Assembly: GCA_945873675.1 (NCBI GenBank)
Contig: CAMCEP010000220.1
Location: forward strand, 1 to 5,032
Length of the DNA stretch: 5,032 bases
Origin: Asaia bogorensis
GTDB taxonomy: Bacteria; Pseudomonadota; Alphaproteobacteria; Acetobacterales; Acetobacteraceae
Direction of reading: 5' to 3'
A program made the translations under genes and the position numbers. This document shows positions 1 through 5,032 of this stretch, one piece after another; positions within the stretch are counted from its first letter, which is position 1; every line of letters begins with the position of its first letter. The notes beneath the pieces were generated by a model, which was given only the letters and a program-made list of their open reading frames with translations, had not been told where the DNA came from and made no database searches.

Positions 1-147
1 GGTGAAAGGATCATAGGGTGCCAGCCAGGGCGCGAAAATCGCGACAAAGGTCACAAAGCCAACAATGCCCGCGCCCAAAATCGCCCCAGCATTGAGCCAG
101 ATGCGCCGCCGGTTACTGGCGCCGGCGGGCTGCAACAGCGTGCTCAT
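1..147 (-). CDS. DppC/OppC-type ABC transporter permease, N-terminal fragment (cut by window edge)
   Basis: Inner-membrane permease subunit of a peptide/nickel-type ABC importer; it would pair with the DppB-type protein encoded just upstream. Only the first 49 residues are visible, and the frame stays open to base 1. They comprise a short polar N-tail ending in a basic patch (SNRRR, residues 11-15), one hydrophobic segment at about residues 18-41, and the sequence APWLAPYDP (39-47). That motif at the end of the first membrane helix is typical of OppC_N-domain permeases. The ATG at 145-147 overlaps the upstream gene's TGA as ATGA, and a GAGGT Shine-Dalgarno (minus strand, 152-156) lies 4 nt before it, so the start is well supported and translation is probably coupled. 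The transporter-defining EAA loop lies beyond the window, so the substrate cannot be judged. Confidence 0.85.
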   Translation of the reverse strand, partial: MSTLLQPAGASNRRRIWLNAGAILGAGIVGFVTFVAIFAPWLAPYDPFT

Positions 148-1061
148 GCTGACCTCAAGCGCGGATCAAGCACCGCGTTCAGCAGGTCAGACAAAAGCGT
201 CAGGCCGATATAAATCAGCGCCAATACCAGCACCACGGCTTGCACCACGGGGAAGTCGTTCTTGCTGATACTCTCCCACGCCAGATAGCCAACGCCATGC
301 AGCGCGAAGACCGTTTCAATCACAATGGACCCGCCCAGCATGAAGCCAAGCTGCACTGCGGCAATGGCGACTACCGGAATAGCCGCGTTGCGAAACCCGT
401 GCTTCACCAGAATGGATAACCGCGACAGCCCCTTGGCGCGGGCGGTTCGGATGTAATCGGAAGCCAGCGCTTCGATCATGCCGCTGCGCGTCAGGCGCAT
501 CAGCGCTGGGATGGCGGAAAAGGACAGCACGATGGAAGGCATGACGTAATGCTCCCAAGACCCGGTGCCCGAGATCGGCAGCCAGCCCAGGTTCAAGCCC
601 AGCACCACCATCAGGATCAGCCCAAGCCAGAAGGAAGGCATGGCCTGGCCAATCAGCGCCACCATCAGCACGCTGCGATCCACCCAGGTATTTTCCTTGA
701 CTGCCGCCAGAATGCCCAAAGGTAGCGCCACACAAAGCGCAATCGCCAAGCCGCAAAGCCCAAGGGACATGGTGATCGGCATGCGTTCCATGATCAGGCG
801 CGCCACGCGTGTCTTGAAGATATAGCTATCGCCGAAATCGCCCTGCAGCGCACGCCAGAGCCAATCGAAATACTGCACCCAGAGCGGCCGATCGAGCCCA
901 TAGGCGCGGCGGATAAGCTCAATATCCTCCTGCGTCGCATTCGGGCCGGCAATGGAAATGGCAAGATCACCCGATAGCCGCGTGAGCAAGAAGCTCAACG
1001 TCAGCACCGTCAGCGCGACCAGTATCGCAACCGTCAAGCGGCGTCTTAGAAAATGAAGCAT
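144..1061 (-). CDS. DppB/OppB-type ABC transporter permease
   Basis: Complete 305-residue inner-membrane permease of the dipeptide/oligopeptide/nickel ABC family (BPD_transp_1), close to the family's usual length. The N-terminal membrane helix is at about residues 9-27. The TQEDIELIRRAYGLDRPLW stretch (43-61) and GDFGDSY (74-80) are typical of the DppB periplasmic region. Further hydrophobic segments lie near 97-121, 131-158, 172-190, 226-246 and 272-293. The cytoplasmic EAA-type coupling loop, which contacts the ATPase, is seen at about 195-215 (IEALASDYIRTARAKGLS). IETVFALHGVGYL (248-260) and the C-terminal LLNAVLDPRLR (293-303) are also family hallmarks. It follows the GGT-like gene by 47 nt and overlaps the dppC-type gene by 4 nt. 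The start has only a weak purine-rich site (GGGATCGGG immediately before ATG). Importer function is secure; the cargo is not. Related GsiC imports glutathione, others import dipeptides or nickel. Confidence 0.93.
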   Translation of the reverse strand: MLHFLRRRLTVAILVALTVLTLSFLLTRLSGDLAISIAGPNATQEDIELIRRAYGLDRPLWVQYFDWLWRALQGDFGDSYIFKTRVARLIMERMPITMSLGLCGLAIALCVALPLGILAAVKENTWVDRSVLMVALIGQAMPSFWLGLILMVVLGLNLGWLPISGTGSWEHYVMPSIVLSFSAIPALMRLTRSGMIEALASDYIRTARAKGLSRLSILVKHGFRNAAIPVVAIAAVQLGFMLGGSIVIETVFALHGVGYLAWESISKNDFPVVQAVVLVLALIYIGLTLLSDLLNAVLDPRLRSA

Positions 1062-1108
1062 CCCGATCCCAGCCTAGGCTTGACCGGATGGCGGCGACAA
1101 GGGGGCCA

Positions 1109-2716
1109 TCACCAGGCCCCAGCCCAGCCATCCCGGCGCGGATCGGATGCCGCCATGCGCACGCCATTATCCAGCACACGAATGGCCTCCACACTGCAAG
1201 GGCCTTCCAGATCGGGCACGGGTTTCACGCGGTGGCCGCGTGCTTCAAGGGCGCTGATCACCTCAGCGCCCATGCCGCGTTCGATGGTCAGCAAATCCTC
1301 GCCGCCGTGGGGGTAATTGCTTTCTTGGCCGGGTTGGGAAGATGTCCAGCGCGGTGCTTCCAGCGCCTGTTGCGGGTCCATGCCGAAATCGGCGCAAGCG
1401 ACCAGCACCTGCGTATTCACCTGCACCTGATGATCCGCGCCGGGCGTGCCAAAAATCAGCCAGGGCTTGCCACCCTTCATCAGCATGGGCGCATTCATGG
1501 TGTGGCGCACGCGCTTGCCGGGGGCCAGCGCATTGGCGTGGCCTTCATCCAAATGCCAGTAAGACATGCGGTTATTGAACAGGATGCCAGTCTCAACGCC
1601 GGTCACGCCGGAACCGAAGCTGGAATTGATGGATTGAATGGCGGAAACCGCATTGCCATCCGCATCGACCACGCAGAAATAGGTGGTGTCGGCTTCCGCC
1701 ATGGCGCGTACGGGCAGCTTCGCCGCGCGGTCCGTAATGGCGCCGGCGTGTTCTGCGGCACGTTCCGCTGACAGCAGCAGATCAAGCGGCGGCTTCACCG
1801 CACCCGCATGGGCCTCGCGGTCCAGGAAGGCGCGCTTTTTCGCTTCCACCATCAGGTGAATCAGCGCGGCGCTGCCCCAGCCAAGCGCGGCAAGGTCAAA
1901 GCGATCCAGAATGCGCGCCATTTGCGCCATGGCGAAGCCCATGGAATTGGGCGGTGTCTGGCGCAATTCAAAACCGCGATAGGGCACAGCGATGGGCGGT
2001 GCGATGAGCGCTGTCACGGCGGCCAGATCAGCTGCACGCACCAATGCGCCCGCCTTTTCCAGATCAGCGGCCAGCATCTTGGCAAGCCCACCTTGATAGA
2101 AATCCTGCGGCCCTGCCGAGGCCAAGCGTTGAAGTGTCGCCGCCAAGGCCGGCTGCACCAGCAAATGCGCCAAAGCGGGCGGTTTGCCTTCCGGCAGAAA
2201 CAGCGCGGCACTCAGCGCCTCAGGCGAAAGCCGCGCGCGGTTTTCGCCGGCGAAATGGCGCAAAGCATGGGTCGCCGCGAAACCATCCCGCGCTGCTTCA
2301 ATGGCCGGCCCGAACAAGGCGCCCCAGGGCTTGCTGCCTTCCGCGCCGTGCAGCGCGGCAATGCCGGCAACCATGCCGGGTGTTTGGATGGAAAGAGGGC
2401 CCTGCACCGGAATGCCGCCCGCCGCGCGGTAATGCGCAATGGTGGCCGCCGCCGGCGCCGCGCCAGTGCCGTTATAGGTGTTGCTGGCGCCGGTTTTCGC
2501 ATTCCAGGCATGGTAAAAACCATCACCACCCAGCCCCGACATATGTGGTTCCACCACGCCAAGCGTGAGGGCAATCGCCACCGCCGCATCGGCTGCATTG
2601 CCGCCGGCGCGCAGAATCTCCATCCCCGCCGCGGTCGCGACCGGATGGTTGGTTGCCACCGCCCCGCGCCGCCCCATGATCAATGGGCGCCGCGCGCGAA
2701 TGCCTTCATAAGCCAT
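1109..2716 (-). CDS. Gamma-glutamyltransferase-family Ntn hydrolase, probably cytoplasmic, with altered substrate pocket
   Basis: 535-residue member of the GGT family, enzymes that self-cleave and then use the new N-terminal Thr to attack an amide bond. Seen: GNAADAAVA (39-47), SGLGGDGF (60-67), the cleavage site DTTY with candidate nucleophile T344 (codon at 1685-1687), SINSSFGSG (362-370), GTPGADHQ (423-430) and C-terminal ASDPRRDG (523-530). Cleavage before T344 would give chains of about 343 and 192 residues. There is no signal peptide, unlike secreted E. coli GGT, which suggests a cytoplasmic enzyme. By my alignment to E. coli GGT, T391, N411 and G483 are kept (T344, N364, G426). R114, Q430, D433 and S462, which bind the glutamyl moiety, become T84, R383, Y386 and H405, and the lid-loop region is about 10 residues shorter. 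It resembles the YwrD-like or acylase-like branch. The start lies 3 nt after the tctC-type stop, with GGGGG about 7 nt upstream. Family is sure; a gamma-glutamyl substrate is doubtful. Confidence 0.92.
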   Translation of the reverse strand: MAYEGIRARRPLIMGRRGAVATNHPVATAAGMEILRAGGNAADAAVAIALTLGVVEPHMSGLGGDGFYHAWNAKTGASNTYNGTGAAPAAATIAHYRAAGGIPVQGPLSIQTPGMVAGIAALHGAEGSKPWGALFGPAIEAARDGFAATHALRHFAGENRARLSPEALSAALFLPEGKPPALAHLLVQPALAATLQRLASAGPQDFYQGGLAKMLAADLEKAGALVRAADLAAVTALIAPPIAVPYRGFELRQTPPNSMGFAMAQMARILDRFDLAALGWGSAALIHLMVEAKKRAFLDREAHAGAVKPPLDLLLSAERAAEHAGAITDRAAKLPVRAMAEADTTYFCVVDADGNAVSAIQSINSSFGSGVTGVETGILFNNRMSYWHLDEGHANALAPGKRVRHTMNAPMLMKGGKPWLIFGTPGADHQVQVNTQVLVACADFGMDPQQALEAPRWTSSQPGQESNYPHGGEDLLTIERGMGAEVISALEARGHRVKPVPDLEGPCSVEAIRVLDNGVRMAASDPRRDGWAGAW

Positions 2717-2719
2717 GGC

Positions 2720-3670
2720 TCAGCCCCCGAGATTCATGCGGGAGACAATCGGCGCCCATCGTGTCACTTCCGCCCGCACATGCGCTGCTGCGGCGGCGGG
2801 GGAAGGATCGGGCCAGGTCTCCACACCCGCCGCCGCCAGGCGCTGTTTCACTGCGGGGTCTGCCACCGCGCGCAACGTCGCTTCGCGAATGACGCTGAGT
2901 GCTTCTTCCGGCGTGCCGGGCTTGGCGAACAATACCTGCCAGGCTGTGACTTCATAGCCAGGCACACCAACCTGCGCGAGCGCTGGCAAGCCCGGCACAA
3001 GATCGGATGGTGTGGCGGAACTTACGGCCAAGCCCCGCACGCGGCCATCGCGCATCAGAGGCATCAGCAGGGTTGGGCTATCAATGGTCAGGTTCATCCG
3101 CCCCGCGAGCAGATCCTGCACCGCATTGGCCGCGGTACGATAGGGCACGATGGTAAAATTAGTGCCGGAAAGCTGACGGAACAATTCGCCCGCGAGGTGA
3201 TTGGTAGCCCCCGGATTGGTCGCGCCGTAATTCGCTTCTTCCTTCTTTTGCGAAAGCCAAGAAAGGAGTGAAGCAACATCCCGCGCCGGCACATCCGGAT
3301 GCACCGCAAGCACAAAGGGCTGTCGGCCCACCAGTGCGAGGGGGATGAAATCCGTCACGGGGTCATGCGGGAAATTCGGATAGACCGCGCGCATTACAGG
3401 GTGGTTATTGGTGGCGATGAAAATCGTATTACCATCCGCCGGCAGGCGATGAAACGCCGCCGCGCCCACAGTGCTGCCCGCGCCTGGGATATTTTCTGGC
3501 ACTACCGGCCGGCCAAGCTGGGTTTGCAGCGCATCCGCCAGGATGCGGCCCACCACATCCGTCACGCCGCCAACGCCTACGGGGATAATCATGCGAAGCG
3601 GGCGCGCCTGTGCAAAGGCAGGGGCCGCCAAACCAAGCGCAGCAGCGGTGAGGATGGAACGACGCAGCAT
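2720..3670 (-). CDS. TctC/Bug-family periplasmic solute-binding protein
   Basis: 316-residue extracytoplasmic binding protein of the tripartite tricarboxylate transporter (TTT) class, at normal family length. A Sec-type signal peptide is clear: LRRS, a hydrophobic core at about 5-18, and a likely cleavage after AFA (residues 18-20). The mature protein shows the family's ordered blocks: RMIIPVGVGGVTDVVGRIL (26-44, first ligand loop), ENIPGAGSTVGA (59-70), PADGNTI (77-83), NYGATNPGATNHLAGELF (147-164, second ligand loop) and VPYRTAANAVQDLLAGRMN (175-193). Characterised Bug proteins bind small carboxylates, including aspartate, glutamate and nicotinate; this ligand is unknown. No TctA or TctB membrane partner is in the window, and orphan Bug proteins are common in lineages rich in them. 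It heads the minus-strand gene series. A possible ribosome site (AAAGG) lies 10 nt before ATG, behind two inverted repeats. Confidence 0.93.
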   Translation of the reverse strand: MLRRSILTAAALGLAAPAFAQARPLRMIIPVGVGGVTDVVGRILADALQTQLGRPVVPENIPGAGSTVGAAAFHRLPADGNTIFIATNNHPVMRAVYPNFPHDPVTDFIPLALVGRQPFVLAVHPDVPARDVASLLSWLSQKKEEANYGATNPGATNHLAGELFRQLSGTNFTIVPYRTAANAVQDLLAGRMNLTIDSPTLLMPLMRDGRVRGLAVSSATPSDLVPGLPALAQVGVPGYEVTAWQVLFAKPGTPEEALSVIREATLRAVADPAVKQRLAAAGVETWPDPSPAAAAAHVRAEVTRWAPIVSRMNLGG

Positions 3671-3695
3671 AGGGGAACGACCTTTCGCTTTTGCA

Positions 3696-3712
3696 AGGCT
3701 GTAACCTAGCCT
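3696..3712 (-). promoter_or_regulatory. Small inverted repeat in the leader of the tctC-type gene
   Basis: Arms AGGCT (3696-3700) and AGCCT (3708-3712) flank a 7-nt loop. The repeat lies 26-42 nt upstream of the tctC-type ATG and directly abuts a second, larger inverted repeat. It could be an RNA hairpin of the 5' leader or part of an operator. The arms are short, so on its own this could be chance. Confidence 0.3.
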
Positions 3713-3740
3713 GCCTTGGGCATTCTGCCAGCCCCAAGGC
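3713..3740. promoter_or_regulatory. 8-bp inverted repeat in the divergent intergenic region, possible operator or leader hairpin
   Basis: Perfect 8-bp arms GCCTTGGG (3713-3720) and CCCAAGGC (3733-3740) surround a 12-nt spacer, so arm centres are 20 bp apart, about two helical turns. It sits between the divergent tctC-type and hydrolase genes, where a dimeric regulator could control one or both. If transcribed toward the tctC-type gene it would form a hairpin in the leader. A competing smaller fold, GGCA-TTC-TGCC (3719-3729), uses part of the left arm. I found no convincing -35/-10 pair beside it, and no regulator gene is adjacent. Confidence 0.4.
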
Positions 3741-3788
3741 GCTTATCTTTCCAAGTCCAGCGTTTCGGGCTTAGCTCATTTGCAAAGC

Positions 3789-3794
3789 GGGAGG
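3789..3794 (+). promoter_or_regulatory. Shine-Dalgarno site of the alpha/beta-hydrolase
   Basis: GGGAGG lies 6 nt before the ATG at 3801, near-ideal spacing. It decides the start in favour of this ATG over the in-frame TTG at 3780, which has no comparable site. Confidence 0.75.
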
Positions 3795-3800
3795 CGCGAC

Positions 3801-4490
3801 ATGGCGAGCATTGTTCTCATTCACGGGGCCTATCAGGGCGGCTGGATTTGGCGCTTTGTCGCCGAACGGCTCCGCGCTGCGGGCCATGATGTCCATGCGC
3901 CAACGCTGGATGGCTGCGCCGAACGCCGCCACCAGATGCGCGCCGGCATTGATACCGAAAGCCATGGCCAGGAAATCGCCGAATATCTCTATTACCATGA
4001 TCTGCGCGATGCGGTGCTGGTGGGTACCTCAGCCGGCGGCATGGTGATGGCGGCGGCTGCGGAACGCGCGCGCGAACGCATTGGGCGACTGGTTTTCGCC
4101 GATGCGCTGGCGCTGATGGATGGCGAAAAGATTAGAGACATCGTGACCCGCCCGGCTGCCATCAATACGGATATCGCGCTTGGCCCGGGCCGGGACGATG
4201 CGCTGAACCGGCTGTTCCTCGGCATGGATAAAGGCTTGGCCGAATGGGCGGCGGATCGCATGACGCTGCATCCGATCAACACCTTTACCCAGCCGGTGAA
4301 ACTGCCAAGCTTCTGGCAGCAATCATGGCAGGCTTCCGTGATCTATTGCCCGCAGGCGCAAAACCCCGGTGAGGCGCATCAGCGCCGCTGCGCGGACAAA
4401 CTCGGCGCGCGCTGGCATGTGATTGACACGGGCCATTACCCCATGCTGACCACACCGGATGAATTGGCGCGCATCATCATCTCCGGCTGA
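3801..4490 (+). CDS. Alpha/beta-hydrolase fold protein (esterase-like, substrate unknown)
   Basis: Small single-domain 229-residue hydrolase without signal peptide, so probably cytoplasmic. Seen: the first core strand and oxyanion loop IVLIHGAYQGGWIW (4-17), the nucleophile elbow GTSAGG (75-80, Ser77), LVFADAL (97-103, end of the sixth core strand), a short cap of roughly 80 residues, and the catalytic-His segment TGHYPMLTTPDELA (210-223, His212). It resembles the SABP2/hydroxynitrile-lyase/methylesterase-like group. In that group the acid normally follows the seventh strand; here that place reads YCPQAQNPGE (182-191) with no Asp, so Asp101 after strand six may serve instead. The start at 3801 is set by a strong GGGAGG site. 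It is transcribed alone, divergent from the tctC-type operon and convergent with the ligase. Fold is secure; reaction and role are not. Confidence 0.88.
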   Translation: MASIVLIHGAYQGGWIWRFVAERLRAAGHDVHAPTLDGCAERRHQMRAGIDTESHGQEIAEYLYYHDLRDAVLVGTSAGGMVMAAAAERARERIGRLVFADALALMDGEKIRDIVTRPAAINTDIALGPGRDDALNRLFLGMDKGLAEWAADRMTLHPINTFTQPVKLPSFWQQSWQASVIYCPQAQNPGEAHQRRCADKLGARWHVIDTGHYPMLTTPDELARIIISG

Positions 4491-4502
4491 TGCCCATCAA
4501 GT

Positions 4503-4536
4503 CATGATCGCTCATGCCGGGGGCCCTCGGCCCCCG
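4503..4536. terminator. Tandem hairpins between convergent genes, possible bidirectional terminator
   Basis: The strong hairpin has arms CGGGGGCC (4518-4525) and GGCCCCCG (4529-4536) with a CTC loop, a perfect 8-bp GC stem. A weaker one precedes it: CATGA (4503-4507), loop TCGC, TCATG (4512-4516). They lie between the hydrolase stop (4490) and the ligase stop (4551), where a terminator for both genes is expected. Neither side carries a clear run of T after the stem, so it is not a textbook intrinsic terminator. Confidence 0.55.
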
Positions 4537-4550
4537 CCTTGGCAAAAGCC

Positions 4551-5032
4551 TTACGCCTGCCCTCGTTCCATCAGCAGGCGCTTCACCTCGTTCTTCGGGA
4601 CCTTGCCGTAACCAGAACGTGGCAGCGCATCCCAGACCACGATTTTTGCTGGCCATTTATAGCGGCCAAGCCGGCCATCCAGATGCGCCATCACTGCCGC
4701 GGGATCAATCGTGGCACCCGCTTCGGCCACCAGCACAGCAACCCCGCTTTCGCCCCATTTCGCGTCCGGCACGCCCACCACACAGGCTTCCGCGACGGAT
4801 GGGTGTGTCAGCAGCGCTTCCTCCACCTCACGCGGATAAACATTGGAACCGCCAGAGATATACATGTCCGAAGCGCGACCCGTGATGTACAAAAAGCCGC
4901 GCACATCCAAATGGCCGAGGTCACCGGTATGGAACCATCCGCCGGCGAAGGCCTTTTCATTGGCGGCATCATTTTCGAAATAGCCAGCGAATACCGCAGG
5001 GCCACGCACGCAAATATCGCCGGTTTCGCCAG
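4551..5032 (-). CDS. AMP-dependent acyl-CoA synthetase/ligase, C-terminal fragment (cut by window edge)
   Basis: C-terminal 159 codons of an ANL-superfamily adenylating enzyme, which activates a carboxylic acid with ATP and usually transfers the acyl group to CoA. The frame is open to the right edge, so the true start and substrate-binding half are missing. Counting from the first full codon: GETGDICVRGP (1-11), GWFHTGDLG (31-39, with the conserved Asp37), YITGR (48-52, ribose-contacting Arg52), the hinge region ASDMYISGGSNVYPREVE (53-70), HPSVAEACVVGVPDAKWGE (76-94) and the catalytic-lysine motif PRSGYGK (137-143, Lys143). All expected C-terminal landmarks are intact and the protein ends normally at TAA. 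It converges on the alpha/beta-hydrolase. Medium- or long-chain acyl-CoA synthetase is most likely, but the acid cannot be deduced from this half. Confidence 0.92.
   Translation of the reverse strand, partial: GETGDICVRGPAVFAGYFENDAANEKAFAGGWFHTGDLGHLDVRGFLYITGRASDMYISGGSNVYPREVEEALLTHPSVAEACVVGVPDAKWGESGVAVLVAEAGATIDPAAVMAHLDGRLGRYKWPAKIVVWDALPRSGYGKVPKNEVKRLLMERGQA

Noticed and set aside
1088..1771. 227-codon plus-strand open frame opposite the end of the GGT-like gene
   Set aside because: It lies almost wholly antisense to conserved GGT motifs, resembles no family I know, and has the composition of a shadow frame.
1808..3271. 487-codon open frame on the plus strand, antisense to the GGT-like and TctC-type genes
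   Set aside because: It spans two well-supported genes and the junction between them. Its product is rich in Arg, His, Gly and Cys with no recognisable domain, as expected for a shadow frame in GC-rich DNA.
3780..3800. Upstream TTG start that would add 7 residues to the alpha/beta-hydrolase
   Set aside because: The ATG at 3801 has GGGAGG at ideal spacing, and the protein begins directly with the first core strand. The extension would be encoded across the ribosome site.
3671..3800. Sigma-70 or sigma-54 promoters for the divergent genes
   Set aside because: I looked for TTGACA/TATAAT-like pairs and for TGGC-N8-TTGC on both strands. The candidates had poor matches or wrong spacing (for example 21-23 nt), so no promoter is annotated although one must exist nearby.
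4514..4885. 123-codon plus-strand open frame opposite the ligase
   Set aside because: Low-complexity Pro/Arg-rich translation antisense to conserved ligase motifs; it begins inside the terminator-like hairpin.
1..5032. Mobile element, phage, toxin-antitoxin, defence or CRISPR content
   Set aside because: All coding space is filled by metabolic and transport families with even composition. I saw no terminal inverted repeats, spaced direct repeats, transposase, integrase or nuclease motifs.

Overview
This 5 kb window looks like chromosomal DNA of a high-GC proteobacterium. The combination of a TctC/Bug-type binding protein, a GGT-like hydrolase, Dpp/Opp-type permeases and an AMP-binding acyl ligase would fit an Acetobacteraceae-like alphaproteobacterium or a Burkholderiales-like betaproteobacterium. 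That placement is an inference from gene types and composition; no taxonomic marker gene is present. Coding is dense, and I see no tRNA, rRNA, CRISPR array, insertion sequence or phage gene.

Layout: the left 3.7 kb is one minus-strand gene series, read from right to left: a TctC/Bug-family periplasmic binding protein (3670 to 2720), a gamma-glutamyltransferase-family Ntn hydrolase (2716 to 1109), a DppB-type ABC permease (1061 to 144) and the first 49 codons of a DppC-type ABC permease (147 to the window edge). Spacings of 3 nt, 47 nt and a 4-nt ATGA overlap support a single operon. Next comes a 130-nt divergent intergenic region (3671-3800) with two abutting inverted repeats, then a plus-strand alpha/beta-hydrolase (3801-4490). 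A 60-nt convergent intergenic region with a strong GC hairpin separates it from the 3' end of an AMP-dependent acyl-CoA synthetase/ligase on the minus strand, which is cut by the right edge.

Reading of the operon (inference): a solute such as a small peptide or amide conjugate is captured and imported by the ABC permeases and then split in the cytoplasm by the GGT-like hydrolase, which has no signal peptide. The hydrolase keeps the autocleavage/nucleophile threonine and surrounding catalytic residues. By alignment from memory to E. coli GGT, however, it has lost the residues that hold the glutamate alpha-carboxylate and alpha-amino groups, so its substrate is probably not a classical gamma-glutamyl compound. 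The binding protein at the head of the operon belongs to the tripartite tricarboxylate transporter class, not the ABC class. Either the operon mixes two transport families or an ABC-type binding protein lies outside the window. Nothing here clearly amounts to a wholly new system; the altered GGT-like pocket in this transporter context is the point most worth following.
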